8,172 nucleotides of DNA from JAWWPG01 sp038327385 (GTDB lineage: Bacteria; Actinomycetota; Actinomycetes; Propionibacteriales; Nocardioidaceae). Under the pieces are notes generated by a model that was given only the letters and a program-made list of their open reading frames with translations, was not told the DNA's origin and did not search any database. The stretch spans positions 1-8,172 of the forward strand of contig JBBQKY010000117.1 of NCBI GenBank assembly GCA_038327385.1, given 5' to 3'. Numbering within the stretch: position 1 is the first letter of the stretch; each line of letters starts with the position of its first letter. A program made the translations under genes and the position numbers. This document shows positions 1 through 5,949 of this stretch, piece by piece.

Positions 1-887
1 GGCCCGGCACCAGGTTCGGCCCGATGGCGATCCGGCAGGCGTGTTATCTCCCCGTTGACGGATCGCGGCCACATCTGGCCTTGCGTGTCGACGCATTGCG
101 CGACATCTCCGTCGTCGACGCCGGCGACGTCGAGATGTACTCCGGTGACACCCAGACGTCGATCGGCCGTCTCGAGGCAGCCGTGTACGCCGTCGCGGCG
201 TCCGGGGCCATCCCCTTGGTTCTCGGCGGCGACCATACGATCACCCTTCCCGACGCCACCGGAGTCGCTCGGCACCTCGGCTTCGGACGGATCTCGATGA
301 TCCACTTCGACGCACACGCCGACACCGGTGACATCACCTTCGGGTCGTTGTACGGGCATGGTCAGCCGATGCGTCGGCTCATCGAGTCCGGCGCCTTGCG
401 AGGCGACCGCTTCCTGCAGGTGGGGCTTCGTGGCTACTGGCCGGAGCCGGAGACGCTGAGCTGGATGGCCCAACAGCGCATGAGGTCCTACGAGATGACC
501 GAGATCGGCTCGCGGGGCTTGGAGGCGTGCCTCAGTGAGGCATTCACCATCGCCCTCGACGACTGCGACGGCGTCTTCCTGTCCGTCGACATCGACGTCT
601 GCGACCCGGCGCACGCACCCGGCACCGGGACGCCTGAGCCGGGCGGCCTGTCCGCGCGCCAGCTGCTGGACGCCGTGCGAAGGATATGCCTCGAGCTGCC
701 CGTCGTGGGCATCGACGTTGTCGAGGTGGCGCCCCCCTACGACCACGCGGAGATCACGGCGTACCTGGCCAACAGAGTCTGCCTGGAGGCCCTGTCCGGC
801 ATCGCGGCACGCAAAGTCGGGATTCACCACGACCCGGCCGGACCGCTGCTTCATGCCCGCATCGCCCCGCCAAGCACGCCGCGGTGA
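1..887 (+). CDS. Agmatinase-family ureohydrolase (agmatinase or guanidinobutyrase), 5' partial
   Basis: This is a manganese-dependent ureohydrolase that splits urea from a guanidino compound, most likely agmatine (giving putrescine) or 4-guanidinobutyrate (giving GABA), in the cytoplasm. The frame is already open at base 3 and reads PGTRFGP before the ATG at 24. That matches the RPGxRFGPxAIR segment near the N-terminus of agmatinases, so the true start lies upstream of the window and the ATG is internal. Numbering from that Met, the metal ligands are all present: H71 in GGDH, D96/H98/D100 in DAHAD, and D189/D191 in SVDIDVCD. The family signature PGTGTPEPGG follows at 199-208, and E234 in VVEVAPPYD is also conserved. 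The C-terminus looks complete. The nearby aminotransferase and aminobutyraldehyde dehydrogenase favour an agmatine or guanidinobutyrate substrate over arginine. Family is near certain; substrate is inferred. Confidence 0.93.
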   Translation, partial: PGTRFGPMAIRQACYLPVDGSRPHLALRVDALRDISVVDAGDVEMYSGDTQTSIGRLEAAVYAVAASGAIPLVLGGDHTITLPDATGVARHLGFGRISMIHFDAHADTGDITFGSLYGHGQPMRRLIESGALRGDRFLQVGLRGYWPEPETLSWMAQQRMRSYEMTEIGSRGLEACLSEAFTIALDDCDGVFLSVDIDVCDPAHAPGTGTPEPGGLSARQLLDAVRRICLELPVVGIDVVEVAPPYDHAEITAYLANRVCLEALSGIAARKVGIHHDPAGPLLHARIAPPSTPR

Positions 888-943
888 CATACTGAGGACG
901 GGTCGGACCTCCCTCTCGGGTAAGAGCTCAGAAAGCTGCCGAC

Positions 944-1639
944 GTGACGGATAGCCACCGCCTCGACGCCTTGACGCAGACGGTCGCGGACTTGCTGAGC
1001 GAACCGGGCGACATCGAGCAGACCTTGCGCCGCATCACCCAGACCGCGCGGGACACCATTCCCGGAGCTGACTGCGCAAGCGTCTGCGTCCGGCACCACA
1101 GGCGGGCGCTGGAGACCGTGTCCCCGACGAACCCCGTGATCTACCAGGCTGACGCCTTGCAGTACGAGCTCAGGGAAGGTCCGGCGTACACCGCGGTCGC
1201 CGACGAGGAGGTGATCTACAGTCACGACCTGTCAAGAGACCCGCGGTGGCCCCGATACGGTCCGGGACTGGCGGACCTCGGCCTGCTCACCCAGCTGTCG
1301 ATCGGCATCGCCCACCCTCTGCAGACCGGCGCCGCGTTGAACCTCTACTCGCGAGCCCGGGACGCCTTTGCGGACTACCTCTGGCTGGGTGACCTCTTCT
1401 CGAGCCAGGCAAGGGTTGCGCTGAGGTACGCCCAGGCGCTCGAGGCGGTGAACCTCGCGCTCATTTCGGTGACGACGATAAGCCGTGCGACCGGCGTCAT
1501 CATGGAACGGGAGGGTCTCACCGCCGAGGCGGCTCTTCACTTCGTCACCGAGTATGCCAAGGCGGAGAAGCTGTCGCTGCTGCAGGCCGCGGCGGCGATC
1601 CTCGAGTCCCTGCCGACGCGAGGCCGCAAGCGCGCCTAA
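944..1639 (+). CDS. GAF and ANTAR domain protein (putative RNA-binding antitermination regulator)
   Basis: This 231-residue protein has the actinobacterial GAF-ANTAR layout. A GAF-like sensor domain covers about residues 20-165, with QYELREGPAY at 73-82 matching the usual QYxLGEGPC motif. A three-helix ANTAR segment covers about 168-224, with ISRATGVIMEREGLTAEAA followed by a second conserved helix ending in AAAAIL. ANTAR proteins bind paired hexaloop hairpins in nascent RNA and prevent termination; the GAF domain presumably senses a ligand or signal, unknown here. The GTG start at 944 has only a weak upstream purine run (GAAAG at 931-935), so the start is not firmly fixed. The canonical IGxAKG of ANTAR reads ISRATG, losing the lysine, so RNA binding may be altered. 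The gene follows the ureohydrolase by 56 bp on the same strand and could be co-transcribed with it. I found no convincing target hairpin pair in the window. Confidence 0.85.
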   Translation: MTDSHRLDALTQTVADLLSEPGDIEQTLRRITQTARDTIPGADCASVCVRHHRRALETVSPTNPVIYQADALQYELREGPAYTAVADEEVIYSHDLSRDPRWPRYGPGLADLGLLTQLSIGIAHPLQTGAALNLYSRARDAFADYLWLGDLFSSQARVALRYAQALEAVNLALISVTTISRATGVIMEREGLTAEAALHFVTEYAKAEKLSLLQAAAAILESLPTRGRKRA

Positions 1640-1644
1640 CCCCC

Positions 1645-2829
1645 TCAGCGGAACGCGGACTCGCCGGTGAGCGCCTGACCGATCACCAGCTGGTGCACCT
1701 CCGACGTCCCCTCGTACGTCAGCACCGACTCCAGGTTGTTGGCGTGGCGCATCACCGGGTACTCCAATGTGATGCCGTTGGCCCCGAGGATGGTCCGGCA
1801 CTCACGAGCGATCCCCAGCGCTGTGCGGACGCTGTTGAGCTTTCCGGCACTCACTTGCTCACTGGTGATGGCCCCCGCGTCCTTGAGGCGTCCCAGGTGC
1901 AGAGCAAGCAGCATTCCCTTGCCCAGCTCGAGCGTCATGTTCGCGAGCTTCTCCTGCGTGAGCTGGTAAGCCGCCAGCGGCTTGTCGAAGACGCGCCGCG
2001 TCCGCGCGTAGCCGATCGCAGCCTCGAGACAGTCGCGCGCCGCGCCGAGGGAGCCGAAGACAATCCCGAAGCGCGCCTCGCTCAGGCAGGTCAGCGGACC
2101 ACCGAGGCCACCGGCCGTCGGCAGAAGTGCCGAGCCGGGCAGCCGAACATCGGCCATGACGAGCTCGCTCGTCACCGACGCGCGCAGTGACATCTTGCGG
2201 GTGATCTCAGTGGCAGTGAACCCGGGCGTGGCGGTGGGAACAACGAAGCCGCGGATCCCCTCGCCCGTGCGGGCCCACACGACGGCGACATCGGCGACCG
2301 CGCCGTTCGTGATCCACGTCTTCGTGCCGTTGAGCAGCCAGTCGTCACCGTCGCGAACGGCCCGCGTCCGCATGCCGCCGGGATCCGACCCGTAGTCCGC
2401 CTCGGTGAGACCGAAGCAGCCGATGGCCTCACCCGCCGCCATCGGCGGCAGCCACTCGGCGCGCTGCTCGTCGCTACCGAAGCGGTGGATCGCGAACATC
2501 GCCAGCGAACCCTGAACGGAGACCAGGCTGCGGATGCCCGAGTCGGCAGCCTCCAGCTCGAGACAGGCCAGCCCGTACGACGTGGCGCTGGTACCGGCGC
2601 AGCCGTACCCCTCGAGGTGCATCCCCAGCAGTCCCAGCGACCCCATCTCCTTGGCAAGCTCCCGAGCGGGGATGGTGGCCGCCTCGAACCAGTCGGCGAT
2701 GTTCGGGCGGATCTTGTCGTCGCAGTAGCGACGCACCGCTGCCTGGATCGCCCGCTCCTCGTCACTGAGCAGCCCATCGATGCCGAGCAGCTCCAACGGG
2801 CCGATGGGTGTCTGGGCCGGTTCTGGCAC
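1645..2829 (-). CDS. gcdH: Glutaryl-CoA dehydrogenase-type acyl-CoA dehydrogenase
   Basis: This FAD-dependent acyl-CoA dehydrogenase of 394 residues most closely resembles glutaryl-CoA dehydrogenase, which oxidises and decarboxylates glutaryl-CoA to crotonyl-CoA and passes electrons to ETF. Visible landmarks are GYGCAG at 74-79, DSGIRSLVSVQ at 96-106, CFGLTEADYGSDP at 138-150, GTKTWITN at 168-175 and TYEGTSEVHQL at 371-381. E373 is the expected catalytic base. R100 aligns with the arginine that binds the glutaryl carboxylate in human GCDH (R94), and E93 and Y372 align with residues linked to decarboxylation, so the decarboxylating type is favoured. The start is GTG at 2829, set by an AAGGAG ribosome site five bases upstream. 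The gene is divergent from the patD-like gene and ends 5 bp from the ANTAR gene. It may serve lysine, cadaverine or glutarate breakdown, but no glutaryl-CoA-forming enzyme is visible here. Confidence 0.9.
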   Translation of the reverse strand: MPEPAQTPIGPLELLGIDGLLSDEERAIQAAVRRYCDDKIRPNIADWFEAATIPARELAKEMGSLGLLGMHLEGYGCAGTSATSYGLACLELEAADSGIRSLVSVQGSLAMFAIHRFGSDEQRAEWLPPMAAGEAIGCFGLTEADYGSDPGGMRTRAVRDGDDWLLNGTKTWITNGAVADVAVVWARTGEGIRGFVVPTATPGFTATEITRKMSLRASVTSELVMADVRLPGSALLPTAGGLGGPLTCLSEARFGIVFGSLGAARDCLEAAIGYARTRRVFDKPLAAYQLTQEKLANMTLELGKGMLLALHLGRLKDAGAITSEQVSAGKLNSVRTALGIARECRTILGANGITLEYPVMRHANNLESVLTYEGTSEVHQLVIGQALTGESAFR

Positions 2830-2834
2830 GGGTG

Positions 2835-2840
2835 CTCCTT
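2835..2840 (-). promoter_or_regulatory. Ribosome binding site of the glutaryl-CoA dehydrogenase gene
   Basis: The minus strand reads AAGGAG, a near-perfect Shine-Dalgarno sequence, followed by CACCC and then GTG. It decides in favour of the GTG start at 2829. Confidence 0.85.
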
Positions 2841-2859
2841 GGGTCGTGGCGACGTCCTC

Positions 2860-2865
2860 AATCTA
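2860..2865 (-). promoter_or_regulatory. Possible -10 element for the glutaryl-CoA dehydrogenase gene
   Basis: The minus strand reads TAGATT, which fits the actinobacterial TANNNT consensus, about 30 bases before the GTG start. No good -35 box is seen. A -35 region at 17-18 bp spacing would overlap the GATGGCGCA repeats, so a protein bound there could block or replace polymerase contacts. The assignment rests on the hexamer alone. Confidence 0.3.
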
Positions 2866-2882
2866 GTGAGACCGCTGGTGTT

Positions 2883-2909
2883 GATGGCGCAGATGGCGCA
2901 GGTGCGCCA
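2883..2909. promoter_or_regulatory. Operator-like repeat cluster in the divergent gcdH/patD promoter region
   Basis: Two tandem copies of GATGGCGCA (2883-2891 and 2892-2900) are followed by an inverted half-site. The second copy forms a perfect dyad, TGGCGCA-GG-TGCGCCA, at 2894-2909. Three half-sites thus lie head-to-tail and then head-to-head, at a 9-bp period, in the space between two divergent genes. This is typical of a transcription-factor operator controlling both directions. The regulator is unknown and no gene for a DNA-binding regulator is in the window. Confidence 0.6.
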
Positions 2910-2925
2910 CGCGGACAGCCACAGT

Positions 2926-2942
2926 ACGACGGAATGCGTCGT
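2926..2942. repeat. Second short inverted repeat in the divergent promoter region
   Basis: The arms ACGACG and CGTCGT are perfect complements around the 5-base spacer GAATG. The centre is about 32 bp from the centre of the TGGCGCA dyad, roughly three helical turns. It could be a second operator on the patD side of the region. Six-base arms in GC-rich DNA can occur by chance. Confidence 0.35.
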
Positions 2943-2980
2943 CGATCCGCCGCGCGCTGGCAATACCGATGGTCAGCAGC

Positions 2981-2986
2981 TAGTTT
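2981..2986 (+). promoter_or_regulatory. Possible -10 element for the patD-like gene
   Basis: TAGTTT fits TANNNT and lies 44 bases before the ATG at 3031, which would leave a 5' leader of roughly 35-40 bases carrying the ribosome site. CTGGCA at 2957-2962 is a weak -35 candidate at 18 bp spacing. The evidence is weak. Confidence 0.25.
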
Positions 2987-3020
2987 GACCTCTGGATCAG
3001 CCAACCACTTCCACTCGCGC

Positions 3021-3026
3021 AAGGGG
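3021..3026 (+). promoter_or_regulatory. Ribosome binding site of the patD-like gene
   Basis: AAGGGG lies four bases before the ATG at 3031 and supports that start codon. Confidence 0.7.
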
Positions 3027-3030
3027 CCTC

Positions 3031-4464
3031 ATGACCACTCGGACACTGCGGAATCTCGTCGACGGAGAGTTCGTCGATGCCGTCGACGGCAAGACCTCGA
3101 CGCTGATCAACCCCGCGACCGAAGAGGAGTTCGCGACGGCGGCCATCTCCGGCAGCGAGGACGTCGACCGAGCGATGAGAGCCGCGGCCAAGGCGTTCGA
3201 GAGCTGGCGCGACGCAACCCCCTCGGAGCGCCAGCGAGCGCTTCTCAGGCTGGCCGACGCGATGGAGGAGCGGACCGCCGAGTTCGTCAGGATCGAGAGC
3301 GAGAACACCGGCAAGCCGCTCGGCTTCACGGAGACGGAGGAGCTACCCCCTGCTATCGACCAGGTGCGGTTCTTCGCCGGCGCCGCGCGGGTCCTCGAGG
3401 GCCGCTCGGCAGGGGAGTACCTGGCCGACCACACGTCGATGGTCCGGCGGGAGCCGATCGGGGTCTGCGCTCAGGTGACCCCCTGGAACTACCCGCTGAT
3501 GATGGCGATCTGGAAGATCGCGCCGGCGCTGGCAGCGGGCAATACGCTGGTCATCAAGCCTTCGGACACCACACCGGCATCGACGTTGCTCCTCGGCGAG
3601 TTGTGCCAGGAGTTCTTCCCCCCCGGCGTGATGAACGTCATCACGGGAGACCGCGACACAGGGCGCGCGCTCGTCTCGCACCCGATACCGCAGATGGTGT
3701 CCATCACCGGCTCCGTCCGGGCCGGCATGGAGGTCGCCGAGGCAGCCTCTCATGACCTGAAGAAGGCGCATCTCGAGCTGGGGGGCAAAGCACCGGTCGT
3801 CGTCTTCGACGACGCTGACGTCGAGGCGGCCGCCGAGGCGATCGCCGGTGCCGGCTTCTTCAACGCCGGCCAGGACTGCACGGCAGCCACCCGGGTCCTC
3901 GCCGGTCCTGGTGTGCATGAGGACTTCGTCGCCGCCCTCACCGAGCAGGCGCGCAACACCAAGACCGGCCAGCCTGACGACGAGGATGTCCTCTACGGCC
4001 CGGTCAACAACGCCAACCAGCTCGCCAATGTCAGCGGCTTCATCGACCGACTGCCGGACCACGCCAAGCTGCAGACCGGTGGGTCCCGGGTCGGCGACAC
4101 GGGGTACTTCTACGCACCGACCGTCGTGTCCGGCCTGCACCAGGACGACGAAGCCATCCAGAAGGAGATCTTCGGGCCGGTCATCACCGTGCAGCGCTTC
4201 AGCGACGAGGAGGAAGCGCTGCGGTGGGCCAACGGCGTGCAGTACGGGCTCGCGAGCAGTGTTTTCACCAAAGACCACGGCCGCGCCATGCGCATGGCGC
4301 GGCGCCTGGAATTCGGCTGTGTCTGGATCAACACCCACATCCCCATCGTGGCGGAGATGCCGCACGGCGGCTTCAAGCACTCCGGCTACGGCAAGGACCT
4401 GTCGATGTACGGACTGGAGGACTACACCCGCCTCAAGCACGTGATGAGCTTCATCGGCCAGTAA
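3031..4464 (+). CDS. patD: 4-aminobutyraldehyde dehydrogenase (PatD-like)
   Basis: This NAD-dependent aldehyde dehydrogenase of 477 residues is full length for the family. It probably oxidises 4-aminobutanal (1-pyrroline) to GABA in putrescine breakdown. The catalytic set is intact: N153 in PWNYP, K176 in VIKPSD, E249 in LELGGKAP, C283 in NAGQDCTAATR, and E379/F381 in KEIFGP. It closely resembles E. coli PatD (YdcW) as I recall it, with shared stretches such as WNYPLMM, GGKAPVxVFDDAD, GQDCTAA and, near the C-terminus, EMPHGG and SGYGKDxSxYGLEDYT. The start is supported by AAGGGG four bases upstream. The gene is divergent from the glutaryl-CoA dehydrogenase and is followed after 49 bp by the MscS gene. 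The 5-aminopentanal of cadaverine breakdown is a plausible second substrate. A 24-bp perfect palindrome lies in its 3' part. Confidence 0.9.
   Translation: MTTRTLRNLVDGEFVDAVDGKTSTLINPATEEEFATAAISGSEDVDRAMRAAAKAFESWRDATPSERQRALLRLADAMEERTAEFVRIESENTGKPLGFTETEELPPAIDQVRFFAGAARVLEGRSAGEYLADHTSMVRREPIGVCAQVTPWNYPLMMAIWKIAPALAAGNTLVIKPSDTTPASTLLLGELCQEFFPPGVMNVITGDRDTGRALVSHPIPQMVSITGSVRAGMEVAEAASHDLKKAHLELGGKAPVVVFDDADVEAAAEAIAGAGFFNAGQDCTAATRVLAGPGVHEDFVAALTEQARNTKTGQPDDEDVLYGPVNNANQLANVSGFIDRLPDHAKLQTGGSRVGDTGYFYAPTVVSGLHQDDEAIQKEIFGPVITVQRFSDEEEALRWANGVQYGLASSVFTKDHGRAMRMARRLEFGCVWINTHIPIVAEMPHGGFKHSGYGKDLSMYGLEDYTRLKHVMSFIGQ
4280..4303. repeat. 24-bp perfect palindrome within the patD-like gene
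   Basis: The left arm GCCGCGCCATGC is followed directly by its exact reverse complement, with no spacer; symmetry breaks at the next base on each side. It encodes part of the stretch GRAMRMARR. It contains GCGCCAT and ATGGCGC, sharing the TGGCGC core with the half-sites in the upstream promoter region but in the opposite arrangement. It may simply reflect codon use for Arg, Ala and Met. Confidence 0.6.
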
Positions 4465-4500
4465 CCCCGGTTGGTGGCGCCGACGGTCATCCGTTCGCCG

Positions 4501-4506
4501 TACCCT
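4501..4506 (+). promoter_or_regulatory. Possible -10 element for leaderless transcription of the MscS gene
   Basis: TACCCT fits TANNNT and ends seven bases before the ATG at 4514, which would place transcription initiation at the start codon itself. No Shine-Dalgarno sequence is seen before that ATG, as expected for a leaderless actinobacterial mRNA. No clear -35 box is seen. Confidence 0.45.
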
Positions 4507-4513
4507 GGCCTGC

Positions 4514-5416
4514 ATGAACTCGGCGGTGGCGCCCCTGAGCGACGTAGGCCTCTGGGCACGCACCAGCGGGCTGGAGATCGTCCTGATCGTCGCCGGCGCC
4601 CTGCTCGCGGCTCGTGCCGTGTCCTGGTTGGGGAACCGGGTGACGCTACGCATCGACGCGAGGGCGACCGAGTCCGATCCTCTGGTGAGGTCGGAAGCGG
4701 CCAAGCACCGCCATGCGACGTGGCAGGTTCTCACGTGGGCCGCGGTGGTCCTGGTCTACATCACCGCCACGATCCTCGTCCTGCAACGGCTCAACGTGCC
4801 ACTCGCCGGGCTGGTAGCCCCAGCGACCGTCGCCGGGGTGGCGCTGGGCTTCGGCGCCCAGCGCATCGTCCAGGATCTTCTTGCCGGCTTCTTCCTGATC
4901 ACCGAACGGCAGTACGGCTTCGGCGACGTCGTACGGCTGTCGGTGCCCGGGACGACGACGGCGATCACCGGCACCGTGGAGGATCTGACGCTGCGTATCA
5001 CCTCGATCCGGTCGGCGGACGGAGAGGTGGTGATCACGCCGAACGGCCAGATCGTCCAGGTCGTCAACCTGTCTCGCGACTGGGCGCGTGCCGTCATCTA
5101 TGTGCCGGTGCCCAGCACCGCCGACCTCAACCAGGTGACCCAGGTCCTGCGCGAGGTCGGTGAGGCAGCCTTCGCGGACGACGAGCTACGCCCTCTGCTG
5201 CTCGACGAACCGAGCGTCATGGGTGTGGAGAGCATCGAGATGGACCAGTTCAACGTCCGCGTCGTCGCCAGGACCCAGCCGGGCAAGCAGTTCGAGGTCG
5301 GTCGAGCGCTGCGAGCCCGCATCACGTTGGCGATGGCGCGGGCGGGCGTGACGCTCTCAGCGGGCCTGGACAGCCCAGCCGGCTTGGACAGCGCGGAACC
5401 GACGGCGGCCCCGTGA
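4514..5416 (+). CDS. MscS-family small-conductance mechanosensitive ion channel
   Basis: This 300-residue membrane protein belongs to the MscS channel family, which opens under membrane tension to release solutes during hypo-osmotic shock. Predicted segments are TM1 at about 20-38, TM2 at about 71-91, and a glycine/alanine-rich pore helix at about 97-130 containing GVALGFGAQRIVQDLLAGFF. The cytoplasmic beta domain (about 135-185) has the typical ITPNGQI-VVNLSRDW pattern, and an alpha/beta domain extends to about 280. The tail has a short AGLDS duplication and is Pro/Ala-rich. Size and three-helix layout match minimal actinobacterial and YkuT-type channels. There is no ribosome site before the ATG, but a TACCCT hexamer suggests a leaderless start. 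The stop overlaps the GTG of the next small ORF. It has no obvious enzymatic link to the amine genes around it. Confidence 0.93.
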   Translation: MNSAVAPLSDVGLWARTSGLEIVLIVAGALLAARAVSWLGNRVTLRIDARATESDPLVRSEAAKHRHATWQVLTWAAVVLVYITATILVLQRLNVPLAGLVAPATVAGVALGFGAQRIVQDLLAGFFLITERQYGFGDVVRLSVPGTTTAITGTVEDLTLRITSIRSADGEVVITPNGQIVQVVNLSRDWARAVIYVPVPSTADLNQVTQVLREVGEAAFADDELRPLLLDEPSVMGVESIEMDQFNVRVVARTQPGKQFEVGRALRARITLAMARAGVTLSAGLDSPAGLDSAEPTAAP

Positions 5417-5949
5417 GCTCCAGCCCACCTGGCAGGCCGGCTCGGGTTCGGCTGCGCGCCTCCACGATCGTGCTGATCGCGATCTTCATCGTCGTGCTCG
5501 TCGTCTATTTCCTGGTACGACCGACTCCTGAGCCGGCGGGTGGTGTGTCCACGACGCCGACCGGCCTTTCGTCGGCGCTGTGGGTGCGAAGCCCAGCTCT
5601 CGCTCGTCAGGAGCCCAGCGCTACAGCGATGGCGTCCGCAAGCTCGTTGACCTGCTCGTCAGTCATGATCAGTGGCGGAGAGACCTGGATCCCGCCCATG
5701 CCCACCGCCCGAGTCGCGATCCCAGCTGCGCGCAGGGTCAGGGCGAGCGGCGCGGCTTCCGTCGGCTCCTTCAGCTGTACGGCGCCCAGCGCGCCAACGC
5801 CGCAACGGACTTCGGCCACGCGCTCGTGGTCCGCGAGGGGGGCCAACGCCGCAGCGATCGTCGACTCCAGCCGGGCCGCCTCGTCGAGGAGCCCCTCGCG
5901 CTCGATGATCGCGAGGTTGCCGAGCGCGACTGCCGCGGCCGTGGCATGA
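5413..5949 (+). CDS. Small single-helix membrane ORF, 3' end uncertain (runs antisense into aminotransferase)
   Basis: The GTG start overlaps the MscS stop (GTGA), which suggests translational coupling. The first 55 residues or so look genuine: a basic, proline-containing N-terminus (RPARVRLRAS), one strong transmembrane helix at about 18-35 (TIVLIAIFIVVLVVYFLV), then RPTPEPAGG, with GC-rich third positions. The basic N-terminus suggests it faces the cytoplasm. After about codon 60 the frame has no stop and continues for 343 bases antisense to the convergent aminotransferase, ending at 5949. That tail has shadow-like composition with no recognisable domain. The real product may be a short protein whose stop was lost by mutation or frameshift, or a protein with a meaningless tail. 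A TGA in another frame at 5529-5531 shows where one frameshift would end it. I do not recognise a named family. Confidence 0.5.
   Translation: MSSSPPGRPARVRLRASTIVLIAIFIVVLVVYFLVRPTPEPAGGVSTTPTGLSSALWVRSPALARQEPSATAMASASSLTCSSVMISGGETWIPPMPTARVAIPAARRVRASGAASVGSFSCTAPSAPTPQRTSATRSWSARGANAAAIVDSSRAASSRSPSRSMIARLPSATAAAVA
5555..5577. terminator. Possible hairpin between convergent genes
   Basis: CGCCGAC and GTCGGCG form a perfect 7-bp stem around a 9-base loop, 30 bases beyond the aminotransferase stop and near the probable end of the small membrane ORF. There is no U-run on either strand, so if it terminates transcription it is not a classical intrinsic terminator. It may act in both directions. 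Confidence 0.35.

Noticed and set aside
24..26. ATG at 24 as the true start of the ureohydrolase
   Set aside because: The upstream in-frame codons read PGTRFGP, part of a conserved agmatinase segment, so the gene begins before the window.
888..943. Possible terminator or ANTAR-target hairpins between the ureohydrolase and the ANTAR gene
   Set aside because: Only short 4-bp complementarities (such as GGTC/GACC) are present, with no U-run and no paired hexaloop stems.
2808..3755. Plus-strand frame of 315 codons spanning the divergent promoter and the start of the patD-like gene
   Set aside because: It is out of frame with the clear dehydrogenase, starts inside the gcdH-like gene on the other strand, and is Arg/Gly-rich with no motif.
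4465..4513. Possible terminator after the patD-like gene
   Set aside because: No stable stem-loop with a U-run could be found in these 49 bases.
3343..4734. Long open frame (463 codons) on the minus strand across the patD-like gene and into the MscS gene
   Set aside because: It is a shadow caused by GC-rich third positions of the real plus-strand genes. It has low-complexity Arg/Gly/Asp-rich composition and no recognisable domain, while the plus strand encodes complete enzymes.
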